A stretch of DNA of 44,491 bases, taken from the IMG/VR virus record IMGVR_UViG_3300034167_000448, positions 1 to 44,491 of that record. One strand, given 5' to 3'. The DNA is from a virus. Made by a program: the position numbers and the translations under genes. The notes below the pieces were generated by a model, which saw nothing but the letters and a program-made list of their open reading frames with translations, searched no databases and was not told the origin of the DNA. This document shows positions 9,079 through 17,274 of this stretch, piece by piece (position 1 is the first letter of the stretch; every line of letters begins with the position of its first letter).

Positions 9079-11364
9079 ATGCCTTTAATAAACATAGGAA
9101 CACCATCAAACACCCCTACAGGAGACACTCTGTATGATGCTTTTAGTAAGATAAATACTAATGCTCTACAAGTAACATCCGATATAGCTTCAAAAGTAAA
9201 TACTTCAGATGTGATTAATACTTTAGTTTCTACTGAAACAGCAAAGCCTTTAAGTGCAAATCAAGGTAAAGTTTTGAATGATAAATTTAACTTATACGCT
9301 ACAGATGCAGAAGTAGCGATTATTGAATCTGATTTATATACAGCTATTTCGTCAGTACCATCAGGAAGTCCGAAAGGAACTTATGCTAATTTAGCAGCTT
9401 TACAAGCGGCATTTCCTACAGGTAACACAAATATTTATGTAACATTAAATGATGGTCATTGGTATTATTATAATTCAGGGTGGCAAGATGGGGGGCTGTA
9501 TCAATCGCCATTAACCGCTACAATAAAATCAAACCAATCACTCTCTTTAGCTCAAAGAAAAGACGATGTGATTTATGGTATTTTAGACCAATATACAGGC
9601 GAAGATATTACGCTTTCTAAAGTAACTGGAACACCAACGGTTGATGGAATTATTTATTTTCAATTAGGTAGTGAGTATTTTAAAAGGAATACTAAAGACA
9701 TAATTTGTGTCGATATTTTTAATGCTTTAGGTAAAGGCACAGTTGATGAAAAAGTAAGCATACAAAAAGCAATAGATTTTTGTATTGCTGACAAAAAGAC
9801 ATTATTTTTTAAAAAAGGCACTTATTTATTAGCAAACGCATCTTTAGTAATTAATGGAGCAATAAAGATAATAGGAGAAAATAAAGACGATGTTATTATA
9901 AAAACGGTAAAATCTAATTTAAGTAATCCTAATGGAGAAGACGTTAGTGGCAGCCCCGTAAACTATAAAGACTGTTTTGTTTTAGATAATAATGAAGTTG
10001 GTTGTGAGATAACTTTTAGTGATATTACTTTAGATGGTGGAAATTCATCTTTAACTAAAATATTTAATTACTCTCATAAAGGAGTAAATGGATGGTCGTC
10101 AACGGCAGAAACTATTAAAAAAGTAAATTTTTATAATGTTTCCATAAAAAACTTTGAGGGCGAGGGTGCTTCTGCTAATAATTATAACGCTTTGGGTGAA
10201 AAACTTGTAGAACTAGCCGAATATACAAATTGTAATTTTGAGTATAATGCTGGTGCTGCGGTTAATATTAACGGATGTCAAAAAGTATTTAATTCTACTT
10301 TTAATAATACTCAAATTGAACACGCAAATCATAGGGCGGATGGTTTTTTAGATGTGCAAAACTCTACTTTTATAAATTGCTTTGGATATGGAAAAACAGG
10401 AATCAGTTGCTTAAATGAAAAACCTGTTATTAGTAATAATACTGAATCATTAGATGCAAGAGCAAATACTTATTTAACTGTAAAAAACTGTAAATTTTAT
10501 AATGATAAAGCTTCTGCTTTATTGCTTTTAACTGCTCCATATAGTTTTGGCGGGGTGATTTTTTATGGTGTTGATAATGTATCTATAACAAACAATAATT
10601 TTAAAGATTGTGGAGCAGGGGCAGCTTATGGATTTAGTCCGATAGTTATAAGAGAGGCAAATAATAATATAATAATTGAAAATAACTCTTTTGAACGTAC
10701 CGATAGTTTTTTTAATTCGGGAATTTCCTTTCCTGAAGATAACAGTTTAATCAATTCCGTCTCTGTACTTAATAATATAGGTTTAAATTTATGGCAAACT
10801 GATTTATTGGCTAATATATACACTGTTTCTGATAAATATAAGATACCGTTTACATTAGTAAGTAAAAATAATAATGTTTATTTTAAAACAAAAAATAATT
10901 TTACCGCTACAAATGGAATTTCGGATTTTATTATTTTAAAAACAAATACCACTTATAAATATAGGGCTATTGTAAATATAGTGACTTCTGTTTTTTCTTA
11001 TTTCAATATAACAAATGCGTCGCAAAACACATTAGTTTCTATATTTCCTGGCAGTAGTTTAGCTGTTGGTGTTTATAATTACGAGGGGTTTTTCAAAACC
11101 GATAACATTAGTTCTAGTCAATATTTTTCTAATTTCTTAATTCAACAGATGAGTAGTGTGGATAATAGCTACTCAATTCTTATTGAAGAAATAGATGCTG
11201 ACAAACTTACTAGATATACAGTTGCCACACTACCTACTGGGAAGTTAGGCGATACTGCTTATGTAACAGACGCAACAGCACCTACATATCTTGGAGCATT
11301 AACTGGAGGTGGAGCTATTAATTGCTCTGTATTTCATAACGGCACTATTTGGGTTTCTAATTAA
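9079..11364 (+). CDS. Tailspike or fibre with right-handed beta-helix
   Basis: A protein of 761 residues. The N-terminus (DTLYDAFSKINTNA, then repeated SDI/SDV patterns) looks like a virion-attachment and trimer segment. Residues about 205-570 have the features of a pectate-lyase-type beta-helix: the entry motif IQKAIDFCIADKKTLFFKKG, then many Asn- and Gly-rich turns such as NVSITNNNFKDCGAG and NIIIENNSFERTD. Such spikes often bind or cut surface polysaccharide. A C-terminal knob (LPTGKLGDTAYVTDATAPTY, ending HNGTIWVSN) is typical of Bacteroidetes phage fibres. No catalytic residues can be assigned by eye. A weak late-type promoter (TAACTTTA, 9057) may lie upstream. Confidence 0.8.
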   Translation: MPLINIGTPSNTPTGDTLYDAFSKINTNALQVTSDIASKVNTSDVINTLVSTETAKPLSANQGKVLNDKFNLYATDAEVAIIESDLYTAISSVPSGSPKGTYANLAALQAAFPTGNTNIYVTLNDGHWYYYNSGWQDGGLYQSPLTATIKSNQSLSLAQRKDDVIYGILDQYTGEDITLSKVTGTPTVDGIIYFQLGSEYFKRNTKDIICVDIFNALGKGTVDEKVSIQKAIDFCIADKKTLFFKKGTYLLANASLVINGAIKIIGENKDDVIIKTVKSNLSNPNGEDVSGSPVNYKDCFVLDNNEVGCEITFSDITLDGGNSSLTKIFNYSHKGVNGWSSTAETIKKVNFYNVSIKNFEGEGASANNYNALGEKLVELAEYTNCNFEYNAGAAVNINGCQKVFNSTFNNTQIEHANHRADGFLDVQNSTFINCFGYGKTGISCLNEKPVISNNTESLDARANTYLTVKNCKFYNDKASALLLLTAPYSFGGVIFYGVDNVSITNNNFKDCGAGAAYGFSPIVIREANNNIIIENNSFERTDSFFNSGISFPEDNSLINSVSVLNNIGLNLWQTDLLANIYTVSDKYKIPFTLVSKNNNVYFKTKNNFTATNGISDFIILKTNTTYKYRAIVNIVTSVFSYFNITNASQNTLVSIFPGSSLAVGVYNYEGFFKTDNISSSQYFSNFLIQQMSSVDNSYSILIEEIDADKLTRYTVATLPTGKLGDTAYVTDATAPTYLGALTGGGAINCSVFHNGTIWVSN

Positions 11365-11610
11365 ATGAAAAAGCTAACACTAATACTATTCACAACAGTA
11401 AGTTTTGCTCAAAGTAGCATCGTTGCATCAGGATATGACGATAGAGAAGCAGAGAAGATTTATGTAATAGACTGCGGAACAGTAGTTGATGCTGCTAATG
11501 ATTATGATGTTGATGGAAATGGATTTGTAGTAGATACGGTTCATCCAAGTTTAAATGGATTTAATAATATGGGTAAAAGAATTGCATCATTTATTCAAGC
11601 TAACAGATAA
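11365..11610 (+). pseudogene. Secreted remnant of an SGNH/GDSL esterase
   Basis: A product of 81 residues beginning directly after the tailspike stop codon. A Sec signal peptide (MKKLTLILFTTVSFAQ) is followed by about 65 residues ending in DTVHPSLNGFNNMGKRIASF. That segment matches the last conserved block of SGNH hydrolases, which carries the catalytic Asp and His (DxxH). The family is normally about 200 residues and the GDS block with the serine is missing, so this is most likely a decayed or recombined esterase, or a short secreted protein built from its C-terminus. Loss of catalytic activity is inferred. Confidence 0.55.
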
Positions 11611-11614
11611 TAAA

Positions 11615-11953
11615 ATGGTAGAATTTCCAAACATAGAACATTATAAAGGCGATTGGTTTGAACAAATACCAATGGTATATAAACTTAACGGAACACCTCA
11701 ATCTTTGATTGGGGCAGTTATTCGTATGCAGTTAAGAAAAGAAAAAGATGGCGTATCTTATTTAGACTTAACATCCGTTGCTAATGCAGGTATAACTATT
11801 ACCGATGCTATTAATGGTGCTTTTAAGATAAACGGACAAGTGATAGATATTCAAGCTGGAAACTATGTTTATGACATTGAGTTTAACATAAATAGTAAGC
11901 CTGAAACATTAATCAAAGGAGATTTTATTATAACTAATGATGTAACAAGATAA
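11615..11953 (+). CDS. Fibre-associated protein resembling BppU N-terminus
   Basis: A product of 112 residues starting MVEFPNIEHYKGDWFEQ. An in-frame upstream start at 11555 would overlap the preceding reading frame and adds residues without family character, so I chose 11615. The pattern GDWFEQIPMVYKLNGTPQSL followed by IRMQLRK resembles the N-terminal domain of upper baseplate proteins (BppU-like) that dock receptor-binding proteins. The start of the next fibre gene overlaps its stop codon (TAATG). The role is inferred from pattern and context. Confidence 0.6.
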   Translation: MVEFPNIEHYKGDWFEQIPMVYKLNGTPQSLIGAVIRMQLRKEKDGVSYLDLTSVANAGITITDAINGAFKINGQVIDIQAGNYVYDIEFNINSKPETLIKGDFIITNDVTR

Positions 11954-13605
11954 TGGCGGATATTAAAGAAATAAATGTATATCAAACTGTTTCGTCAGTT
12001 AGTTTTGAAGTTGAACCTAATACTAATATTATAAATATTAATAAGGTAACTATTGAAGGAGATGGAGGAGGAGGAAGTGGTGCTACAAATTTAAGTACAT
12101 CACAAACTGCAAGTAACTTTACTATCAATAGTGATACTGGAAGTGATGCTGTTGTGCCTTTAGGAAATGGAACTTTAGCAGGAGCTACTTCAAATGATTT
12201 TACATCCGCAGAAAAAACAAAGTTAAGTGGAATTGCAATAGGTGCTGAAGTGAATGTAAATGCTGATTGGAATGCAGTTAGCGGAGATGCTCAAATATTA
12301 AACAAACCTACTATACCTAATGTTTCTTCATTAGTTCCATATACAGGTGCTATTTCTGATGTAAACTTAGGAGAGTTTGGTATTCAATTAGGCAATTTAG
12401 AATTTGATAATACACCTACTAATATACCTACTACAGCTGGTTCTGTTTATTATAATGATTCAGATGGAACGTTAGATTTAATATTAAAAGGAGGTAATGT
12501 TAAGTTGCAGATAGGTCAAGAAGTAGTTATTAGAGTTGTTAATAAAACCGCTACTAACATATCTTTGTTAGAATCCAATTATCAAGCAGTTCGAGTAACT
12601 GGAGCACAAGGTCAAAGAATGAAAGTTGATTTAGCACAAGCCACTTCTGATGGGTTAAGTGCCGAAACTATTGGACTTGTAACCGAAACAATAGCAAATA
12701 ATCAAGAGGGATTTATAACTACAAATGGGTTGGTTAGGAATATTAACACAACAGGTTCTTTGCAGTCAGAAACTTGGGTAGATGGAGATATTTTATATTT
12801 AAGTCCAACGGTTGCTGGTAGAATAACAAATGTTAAGCCATCTGCTCCGAATCATTTAATAGTAATTGGATATGTAATTCACGCTCACGCAACACAAGGA
12901 ACTATATTTGTAAAGGTAAACAATGGATATGAATTAGACGAATTACATAACGTATCTATTAATGGAAGTTTAGCAAATAATGATGTATTAACATATGAAA
13001 CTGCAACCTCATTATGGAAAAATAAACCTTTAAATAAATCAGCGGTCGGATTGGAGAACGTAGATAATACTAGCGATATTAATAAACCTATCTCAACTGC
13101 TACACAAGCCGCATTAGATTTAAAAGCTAATTCTTTATCAGTTCCTTTAGTCTTAACATTAGCTTCTGATTTTTCCACAACTTCTACCACAAGAGCTGAT
13201 GTTACCGGAATGAGTTTTGCTGTGACAGCAGGTAAAAAATATAAAATCACATTAATTGGCGACCAACAAACGGCAGTGGCTACAACAGGGGGGAGTATTG
13301 GTTTTGTATTACCATCAGGAACTGGAAATATAAAAGGATTTATGAGAATGGCAGTATCAACTTCAATAGTATCAACTGACAATAGTACATCGATACGGAA
13401 TATTAATTCTATTAATACAACAGCTGGTAGTTTTATAACATCTACAAGTGTTGTCCCTATAAATACCCCACACTATTTTACTGGTTTGTTAATCTTTGAT
13501 TGTTTAACTACGGGAGTATTTCAAATGCAATATGGTTCAGAAATCGCTGCAAGTGCGGCTCAAATGAACGCAGGAAGTGTTATGATTGTAGAAACTTTAA
13601 ATTAA
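11953..13605 (+). CDS. Tail fibre / receptor-binding protein
   Basis: A protein of 550 residues. A short N-terminal segment leads to a Gly-rich linker (GDGGGGSG near 37). A central region (about 200-330, with SAETIGLVTETIANNQEG and WVDGDILYLSPTVAGRI) is a module often seen in phage fibres. Near 365-390 the sequence VDNTSDINKPISTATQAAL is a pyocin-knob-like motif, and the C-terminal 150 residues are beta-rich. It is likely a second fibre beside the tailspike. No chaperone or peptidase domain is visible. Confidence 0.7.
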   Translation: MADIKEINVYQTVSSVSFEVEPNTNIININKVTIEGDGGGGSGATNLSTSQTASNFTINSDTGSDAVVPLGNGTLAGATSNDFTSAEKTKLSGIAIGAEVNVNADWNAVSGDAQILNKPTIPNVSSLVPYTGAISDVNLGEFGIQLGNLEFDNTPTNIPTTAGSVYYNDSDGTLDLILKGGNVKLQIGQEVVIRVVNKTATNISLLESNYQAVRVTGAQGQRMKVDLAQATSDGLSAETIGLVTETIANNQEGFITTNGLVRNINTTGSLQSETWVDGDILYLSPTVAGRITNVKPSAPNHLIVIGYVIHAHATQGTIFVKVNNGYELDELHNVSINGSLANNDVLTYETATSLWKNKPLNKSAVGLENVDNTSDINKPISTATQAALDLKANSLSVPLVLTLASDFSTTSTTRADVTGMSFAVTAGKKYKITLIGDQQTAVATTGGSIGFVLPSGTGNIKGFMRMAVSTSIVSTDNSTSIRNINSINTTAGSFITSTSVVPINTPHYFTGLLIFDCLTTGVFQMQYGSEIAASAAQMNAGSVMIVETLN

Positions 13606-13608
13606 ATT

Positions 13609-13926
13609 ATGAAAACAATTTTAATACTATTATTTACAACTATAGCATTTTCACAAACTCAATACAAAACTATTGTAGTTATAAGACGAGTTTTACCAAC
13701 AACAACTGTCGATTTAATCGCTAATAAAAAGTACGCTCCTGATTTAAAACAGTTTAATAATAATGATGAAGCACTTAATGCAGGTCTTAAAATCGATGAA
13801 TGGTATAGACTACCAACAACCAATGGGAAAATATTGATAACTATTGTATTTCCAAGAGAGGTTGCGGTAGGAAATGGGAGTATAGAGAATACTACAATTT
13901 ATATGAGTAAAGAATTTAATAAATGA
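13609..13926 (+). CDS. Secreted small protein
   Basis: A product of 105 residues with a clear Sec signal peptide (MKTILILLFTTIAFSQ, probable cut after SQ) and a mature part of about 88 residues without recognised motif (contains DEWYRLPTTNGKILITIVF). Its signal sequence closely resembles that of the gene at 11365, as if copied. It lies between fibre and lysis genes. An exported phage protein could act at the outer membrane, for example in receptor masking or superinfection exclusion, but that is inference. Confidence 0.6.
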   Translation: MKTILILLFTTIAFSQTQYKTIVVIRRVLPTTTVDLIANKKYAPDLKQFNNNDEALNAGLKIDEWYRLPTTNGKILITIVFPREVAVGNGSIENTTIYMSKEFNK

Positions 13927-14159
13927 ACATACCATTAATACCATTAGATAAGGCAAATCATTTTATATATGGTTTTGTAATTTATTTTATAGCTAATTTA
14001 TTCTTAAATCCTTTCATTTCTTTAGGAATTGTATTGCTTTTTGCTTTAGGTAAAGAGGTTATAGACGAGATAAATTACAAAGGATTTGATAAAATAGATT
14101 TATTAGTAACATTATTACCAGCAGTTTTACTGGTTTTAAAAACATTGATTAAAAAATAA
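13923..14159 (+). CDS. Small membrane protein in the lysis cassette
   Basis: A product of 78 residues with two predicted membrane segments (about 12-45 and 59-75) separated by the polar stretch ALGKEVIDEINYKGFDKID. The pattern DKANHFIYGF with GKEVIDE recalls the YfiM/DUF2279 group of membrane proteins, though I hold that lightly. It overlaps its neighbours by 4 bases and 1 base. An accessory lysis role is likely from context. Confidence 0.6.
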   Translation: MNIPLIPLDKANHFIYGFVIYFIANLFLNPFISLGIVLLFALGKEVIDEINYKGFDKIDLLVTLLPAVLLVLKTLIKK

Positions 14160-14401
14160 TGAAAGTATTTAACGACATATTAAAAGAAAAATTAATCTAC
14201 TCGCAAAAAAGAGTTTATGCTTTAGTAGTATTGATTTTTACTTTAGCACTAGGCACATTTATTGTGGTTTCAGATAAAATATTAGACAAAGAAGTTAATC
14301 GTTATGCAATCGACATTTTTAACTCTTTATTAATTTTTTTAGGATTATTGATTGGAGTTTCGGTGGTAGATAAAAAATTAACTAATAAAGTGGAGTTGTA
14401 A
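14159..14401 (+). CDS. Putative holin
   Basis: A product of 80 residues with two membrane segments (about 21-38 and 52-68), a short linker (DKILDKEVNRYAID) and a charged C-terminus, the size and layout of a class II holin. It is coupled to both neighbours by one-base overlaps and sits three genes before the endolysin. Holins form the membrane lesion that releases the endolysin. No holin family motif is recognised, so the call rests on topology and context. Confidence 0.55.
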   Translation: MKVFNDILKEKLIYSQKRVYALVVLIFTLALGTFIVVSDKILDKEVNRYAIDIFNSLLIFLGLLIGVSVVDKKLTNKVEL

Positions 14402-14754
14402 TGATAACATTTTTATTAGAAAATTGGCAATTATTACTGACTTCAATATCTATTCCTGTTGCTTGGGTGTTTGGGGGTAAGCAAAGAGCAAATGTAAATC
14501 TTAAAAAAGAGAATGCAGATGCAACCGTGACTATACAAGGAATGTATCAAACATTTGCACTTCAATATCAAACGCAATACGAAGCGGTTTTAGTAGAAGT
14601 TTCGGGATTACGAAAAGAAGTTATAGAATTAAACTTTAGAAACGGAATAATAACTGAAGCATCAGAGAACTGGGAAAAGAAGTTTAACGATTTGCAAAAA
14701 GAACACGACCAATTAAAAAGAGCATTTGACTTATTAAAAAAATCAATGAAATGA
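14401..14754 (+). CDS. Membrane-anchored coiled-coil protein of the lysis cassette
   Basis: A product of 117 residues with one N-terminal membrane segment (about 3-25) followed by a long heptad-rich helix (about 33-117, with [16 protein letters not shown] and [16 protein letters not shown]). This is the layout of an inner-membrane spanin or a class III holin-like protein. Its stop overlaps the endolysin start by 4 bases. Because a one-protein spanin seems to follow the endolysin, a holin or regulator role is as likely as i-spanin. Confidence 0.55.
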   Translation: MITFLLENWQLLLTSISIPVAWVFGGKQRANVNLKKENADATVTIQGMYQTFALQYQTQYEAVLVEVSGLRKEVIELNFRNGIITEASENWEKKFNDLQKEHDQLKRAFDLLKKSMK

Positions 14755-15215
14755 TAACAACAGCACAGGCATTTAAATCTTATGGCATTCCCTCTAAAAG
14801 TCCAGATTATTTGGTAACAATCAACCTACCTTATAAAATGCGTTTATCTTGGGATAAAAATGTTACTGTAGATAAAATTACTTGTCATAAATTAGTGGCG
14901 AAAAATTTAACTGCAATTTTTAACGATATTTTAGCACATTATGGTTATGAAAAGATTGTTGAGTTAGGTATCGATTTATATGGTGGATGCTTTAATTTTC
15001 GTAAAATGAGAGGTGGTAATGATTATTCTAGGCATTCTTGGGGAATAGCGATAGATTTAGACCCTGAAAGAAATTTATTAAAAGAAACTTCTGCAACGGC
15101 AAGATTTGCAAGAGCTGAGTATAAACCAATGATTGACATATTTTATAAACACGGATTTTTAAGTTTAGGTCGTGAAAAAAATTACGATTGGATGCATTTT
15201 GAAATTAAAACATAA
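14751..15215 (+). CDS. Endolysin, M15 peptidase (VanY-like)
   Basis: A product of 154 residues with the zinc peptidase signature of family M15: [12 protein letters not shown] gives the first His (95) and the Asp (102), and DWMHFEI gives the catalytic acid (146) and second His (149). Enzymes of this kind cut D-Ala or L-Ala-D-Glu bonds in peptidoglycan peptides. There is no signal peptide or cell-wall binding domain, so access to the wall would need a holin, which fits the upstream genes. The length is normal for a globular single-domain endolysin. Confidence 0.85.
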   Translation: MITTAQAFKSYGIPSKSPDYLVTINLPYKMRLSWDKNVTVDKITCHKLVAKNLTAIFNDILAHYGYEKIVELGIDLYGGCFNFRKMRGGNDYSRHSWGIAIDLDPERNLLKETSATARFARAEYKPMIDIFYKHGFLSLGREKNYDWMHFEIKT

Positions 15216-15222
15216 CAAATAT

Positions 15223-15672
15223 ATGAAGCAGATAATTATTTTACTATTTAGCATATCTTTACTATCGTCTTGCGGTAGCAGAAAAGTAGTTATAGAAGAA
15301 GTTAAGAAGGATAGTTTGTCACAAATATCTACTAAAATCGTTACAGATGAGGTTGTAAAAACTGAAACTAAAAACAATGTTGTAACAGATGAGTTCACTA
15401 TAACTCCATTAGATACTTGTAAAGATATTGTAGTGAACGGTATAAAGTACAAAAACGTTGTTTTAAAGTACAAAAAGACAAAAGATAACAGTTTACACAC
15501 AGAGCAGAAAAAAGTGTCTAAAAAAGAATTAAAAACACAAGACACAAAAGTAACAGAAAATAGAAAAGTTAAAGATATAGAGAGAACTTCTAATCCATTC
15601 TTACCATTCATTTGGTTATTAATTCCAATAATTATATACATACTATGGCGAAACAAACCATCACTACTTTAA
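15223..15672 (+). CDS. Putative unimolecular spanin (lipoprotein with C-terminal membrane anchor)
   Basis: A product of 149 residues. I chose the start at 15223 because it gives an immediate lipoprotein signal peptide (MKQIIILLFSISLLSSC, lipobox LSSC, lipidated Cys17); the longer frame from 15172 overlaps the endolysin. A Lys-, Val- and Thr-rich periplasmic part (about 20-122) is followed by a C-terminal membrane segment (about 126-142). A lipid anchor in the outer membrane plus an inner-membrane anchor is the architecture of u-spanins such as T1 gp11. Its place just after the endolysin fits. Confidence 0.65.
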   Translation: MKQIIILLFSISLLSSCGSRKVVIEEVKKDSLSQISTKIVTDEVVKTETKNNVVTDEFTITPLDTCKDIVVNGIKYKNVVLKYKKTKDNSLHTEQKKVSKKELKTQDTKVTENRKVKDIERTSNPFLPFIWLLIPIIIYILWRNKPSLL

Positions 15673-15779
15673 AGGTTGAAAAGAATATTTCAAGACCTTG
15701 TGTACACTCTAAAAGTAAATCTTCTGAATTAAAATCTTCCAAGAATTATAAAAAAAAATATAAAGGTCAAGGAAGATAA
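15645..15779 (+). CDS. Small basic protein, 44 residues
   Basis: A short gene overlapping the spanin 3' end by 28 bases. The product starts MAKQTITTLKVEK, contains CVHSKSKSSELKSSKNYKK and ends KYKGQGR. It is very Lys- and Ser-rich. Similar short proteins with the GQGR ending occur after lysis genes in many Bacteroidetes phages, which supports it being real. The function is unknown; nucleic-acid binding is plausible from charge. Confidence 0.6.
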   Translation: MAKQTITTLKVEKNISRPCVHSKSKSSELKSSKNYKKKYKGQGR

Positions 15780-15791
15780 ATATAAAATATT

Positions 15792-15926
15792 ATGAAAAAG
15801 AACTCAAACAGACGTTACAGAATGGACAACTCTACTGCTAAAAAGATTGGTGCAAAGCTGAATAAGAGTGGTAGATATATGATTTCCAAAGAACAAGAGA
15901 AGAAATTAAGCGTTATTAGAAAATAA
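15792..15926 (+). CDS. Small protein homologous to the N-terminus of the exonuclease
   Basis: A product of 44 residues. It aligns with residues 1-45 of the next gene: both start with basic residues, then RRYR, then AxKIG, a SGRY motif and an EQExK stretch. The shared unit looks like a compact helical, possibly helix-turn-helix, DNA-binding domain. Here it stands alone; next door it is fused to a nuclease. Tandem duplication or domain capture explains the pair. Confidence 0.65.
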   Translation: MKKNSNRRYRMDNSTAKKIGAKLNKSGRYMISKEQEKKLSVIRK

Positions 15927-15931
15927 TTACA

Positions 15932-15939
15932 TATATTTG
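15932..15939 (+). promoter_or_regulatory. Possible promoter of the exonuclease gene
   Basis: TATATTTG fits TAnnTTTG and lies 17 bases before the start codon at 15957. No TTG lies at the expected -33 distance, so the assignment is tentative. Confidence 0.35.
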
Positions 15940-15956
15940 TCGCTTAAACATTTAAT

Positions 15957-16859
15957 ATGAGAAAAAATGATGAAAGGCGGTATCGGTTTAATCACTATGT
16001 CGCAAACAAAATTGGAGTAATTATCAATCAAAGTGGTCGCTATCGACTAACTCCTGAACAAGAGAATAAGTACTTCAACATCGTTCAAAATCAAGAGCAA
16101 ATTAAAAGGCTTTTCTTTGACATCGAAACATCTCCTAATCTTGTCTATGCTTGGAGAATTGGTTACAATCTAACTATACATCCTGATAGTATTGTAGATG
16201 AACGTAAAATTATCTGTATCTCTTACAAATGGGAACACGAAGATAAAATCCATAGATTGACTTGGGATAAAAATATGTGTGATAAGCAAATGCTTATTGA
16301 TTTTATATCGGTAGCTAATAAAGCTGATGAAATGATTGCACATAATGGAGATAGGTTTGACATTAAATGGATAAGAACACGTTGTATATTCCATCGGGTT
16401 TCAATGTTTCCTCAGTACAAGACATTAGATACGCTTAAAAAGGCTAAAAGTGGCTTCAATTTCAATTCCAATAAGCTAGATTACATTGCACAATTTTTAG
16501 GAGTTGGAGCAAAGGTTAAGCATAGTGGGTTTGATATGTGGAAAGAAGTTATGAAAGGTAATCCTGATGCACTTGAGGAAATGGGTAACTACTGCGATGG
16601 CGATATAGTTGTCTTGGAAGATGTATTCTTAACGATGCAGAACTACATTAAACCAAATACTCACGCTGGAGTTATAAACGGTAATCTTAAATATAGCTGT
16701 CCTTCTTGCTCAAGTGAAAACGTAATCTTACTTAAAAATGTAGTAACCGCAATGGGAACTATTAAGAGATTAATGGAATGCCAAGACTGTGGTCAAGTTT
16801 ACGAGATAAGTAATTCAGCCTACAAACTTCATTTAGAAATGAAGGATAAGTTTAACTAA
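15957..16859 (+). CDS. DEDDy 3'-5' exonuclease with N-terminal DNA-binding unit and zinc ribbon
   Basis: A protein of 300 residues. Residues 1-45 match the small protein encoded just upstream. The nuclease core has FDIETS (54-59, Asp55 and Glu57), HNGDRFD (129-135, Asp135) and YCDGD (Tyr212 and Asp216), the ExoI-III motifs of the DEDDy class seen in proofreading domains and in RNase H-like YprB proteins. The C-terminus carries a CxxC pair at 248 and 251 and another at 275 and 278, a zinc ribbon. It could proofread or trim phage DNA, yet no polymerase is encoded nearby. It is the last gene of the rightward block, followed by a strong terminator. Confidence 0.85.
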   Translation: MRKNDERRYRFNHYVANKIGVIINQSGRYRLTPEQENKYFNIVQNQEQIKRLFFDIETSPNLVYAWRIGYNLTIHPDSIVDERKIICISYKWEHEDKIHRLTWDKNMCDKQMLIDFISVANKADEMIAHNGDRFDIKWIRTRCIFHRVSMFPQYKTLDTLKKAKSGFNFNSNKLDYIAQFLGVGAKVKHSGFDMWKEVMKGNPDALEEMGNYCDGDIVVLEDVFLTMQNYIKPNTHAGVINGNLKYSCPSCSSENVILLKNVVTAMGTIKRLMECQDCGQVYEISNSAYKLHLEMKDKFN

Positions 16860-16889
16860 TGCGGTAAATAAAGCGATAATCACCGCAAG

Positions 16890-16925
16890 AAAAACCCCTA
16901 ATAAATACATCTATTAGGGGTTTTT
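16890..16925 (+). terminator. Strong intrinsic terminator after the late block
   Basis: A 14-base stem (AAAAACCCCTAATA at 16890-16903 with TATTAGGGGTTTTT at 16912-16925), a short loop and a T-run. It separates rightward late genes from the leftward early operon and could work on both strands because the left arm begins with an A-run. Confidence 0.9.
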
Positions 16926-16933
16926 TATTTAGC

Positions 16934-16985
16934 ACCTACTCTTATAGCGTTCTCAGTTAATCGCTAATTGCTTACATAAGAGTAG
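16934..16985. repeat. Nested inverted repeats near the end of the early operon
   Basis: CTACTCTTAT (16936-16945) pairs with ATAAGAGTAG (16976-16985); inside it TAGCG (16945-16949) can pair with CGCTA (16962-16966). A third arm, TATAAGAGTAGGT at 17606-17618, is the inverse of ACCTACTCTTATA at 16934-16946. No long U-run follows in either direction. It may be an RNA 3'-end structure for the leftward transcript or a protein site. Confidence 0.55.
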
Positions 16986-17001
16986 GGTCACGTAGTTAAT
17001 T

Positions 17002-17091
17002 CTAATTACAGCTTTTACGTATTTCATCTATCATTATACGCTGATGTGTTTTATCTGTAATTCTGCTTAAATCCTGCTTTGATAACTTCAC
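17002..17091 (-). CDS. Possible very small protein, 29 residues
   Basis: A GTG-started frame after the three small overlapping genes of the leftward operon (product starts MKLSKQDLSRITDKTHQRIM). It continues the operon direction without overlap. No promoter, family or coding bias is strong enough to be sure, so treat it as a candidate. Confidence 0.25.
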   Translation of the reverse strand: MKLSKQDLSRITDKTHQRIMIDEIRKSCN

Positions 17092-17133
17092 AAGATATTA
17101 ACTACTTACTTAGAACTCATTTATTTTTTAAGC

Positions 17134-17274
17134 TTAATACCTATTTTTCACGCTTTGTAACTGTTTTTCACGTTCTTTACACTTTTCTAACAGTTCTTTT
17201 GCCTTTTGTTTTTGGTCTGATGCGTACTCCCATATTGAGAGTCTTTTTTCTACTGTGTGTTTGCTGTAAGCCAT
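17134..17274 (-). CDS. Small charged protein, 46 residues
   Basis: The start codon lies inside the end of the upstream gene (24-base overlap). The product starts MAYSKHTVEKRL and continues with a Lys/Glu-rich helix (KAKELLEKCKEREKQLQS), probably a short coiled coil. The tight overlap in a chain of small genes argues that it is translated. Function unknown. Confidence 0.55.
   Translation of the reverse strand: MAYSKHTVEKRLSIWEYASDQKQKAKELLEKCKEREKQLQSVKNRY

Noticed and set aside
13500-13724. Open frame spanning the end of the fibre gene and start of the secreted protein gene
   Set aside because: It runs out of frame over two better supported genes and its product is Asn/Tyr/Cys-rich low-complexity sequence.
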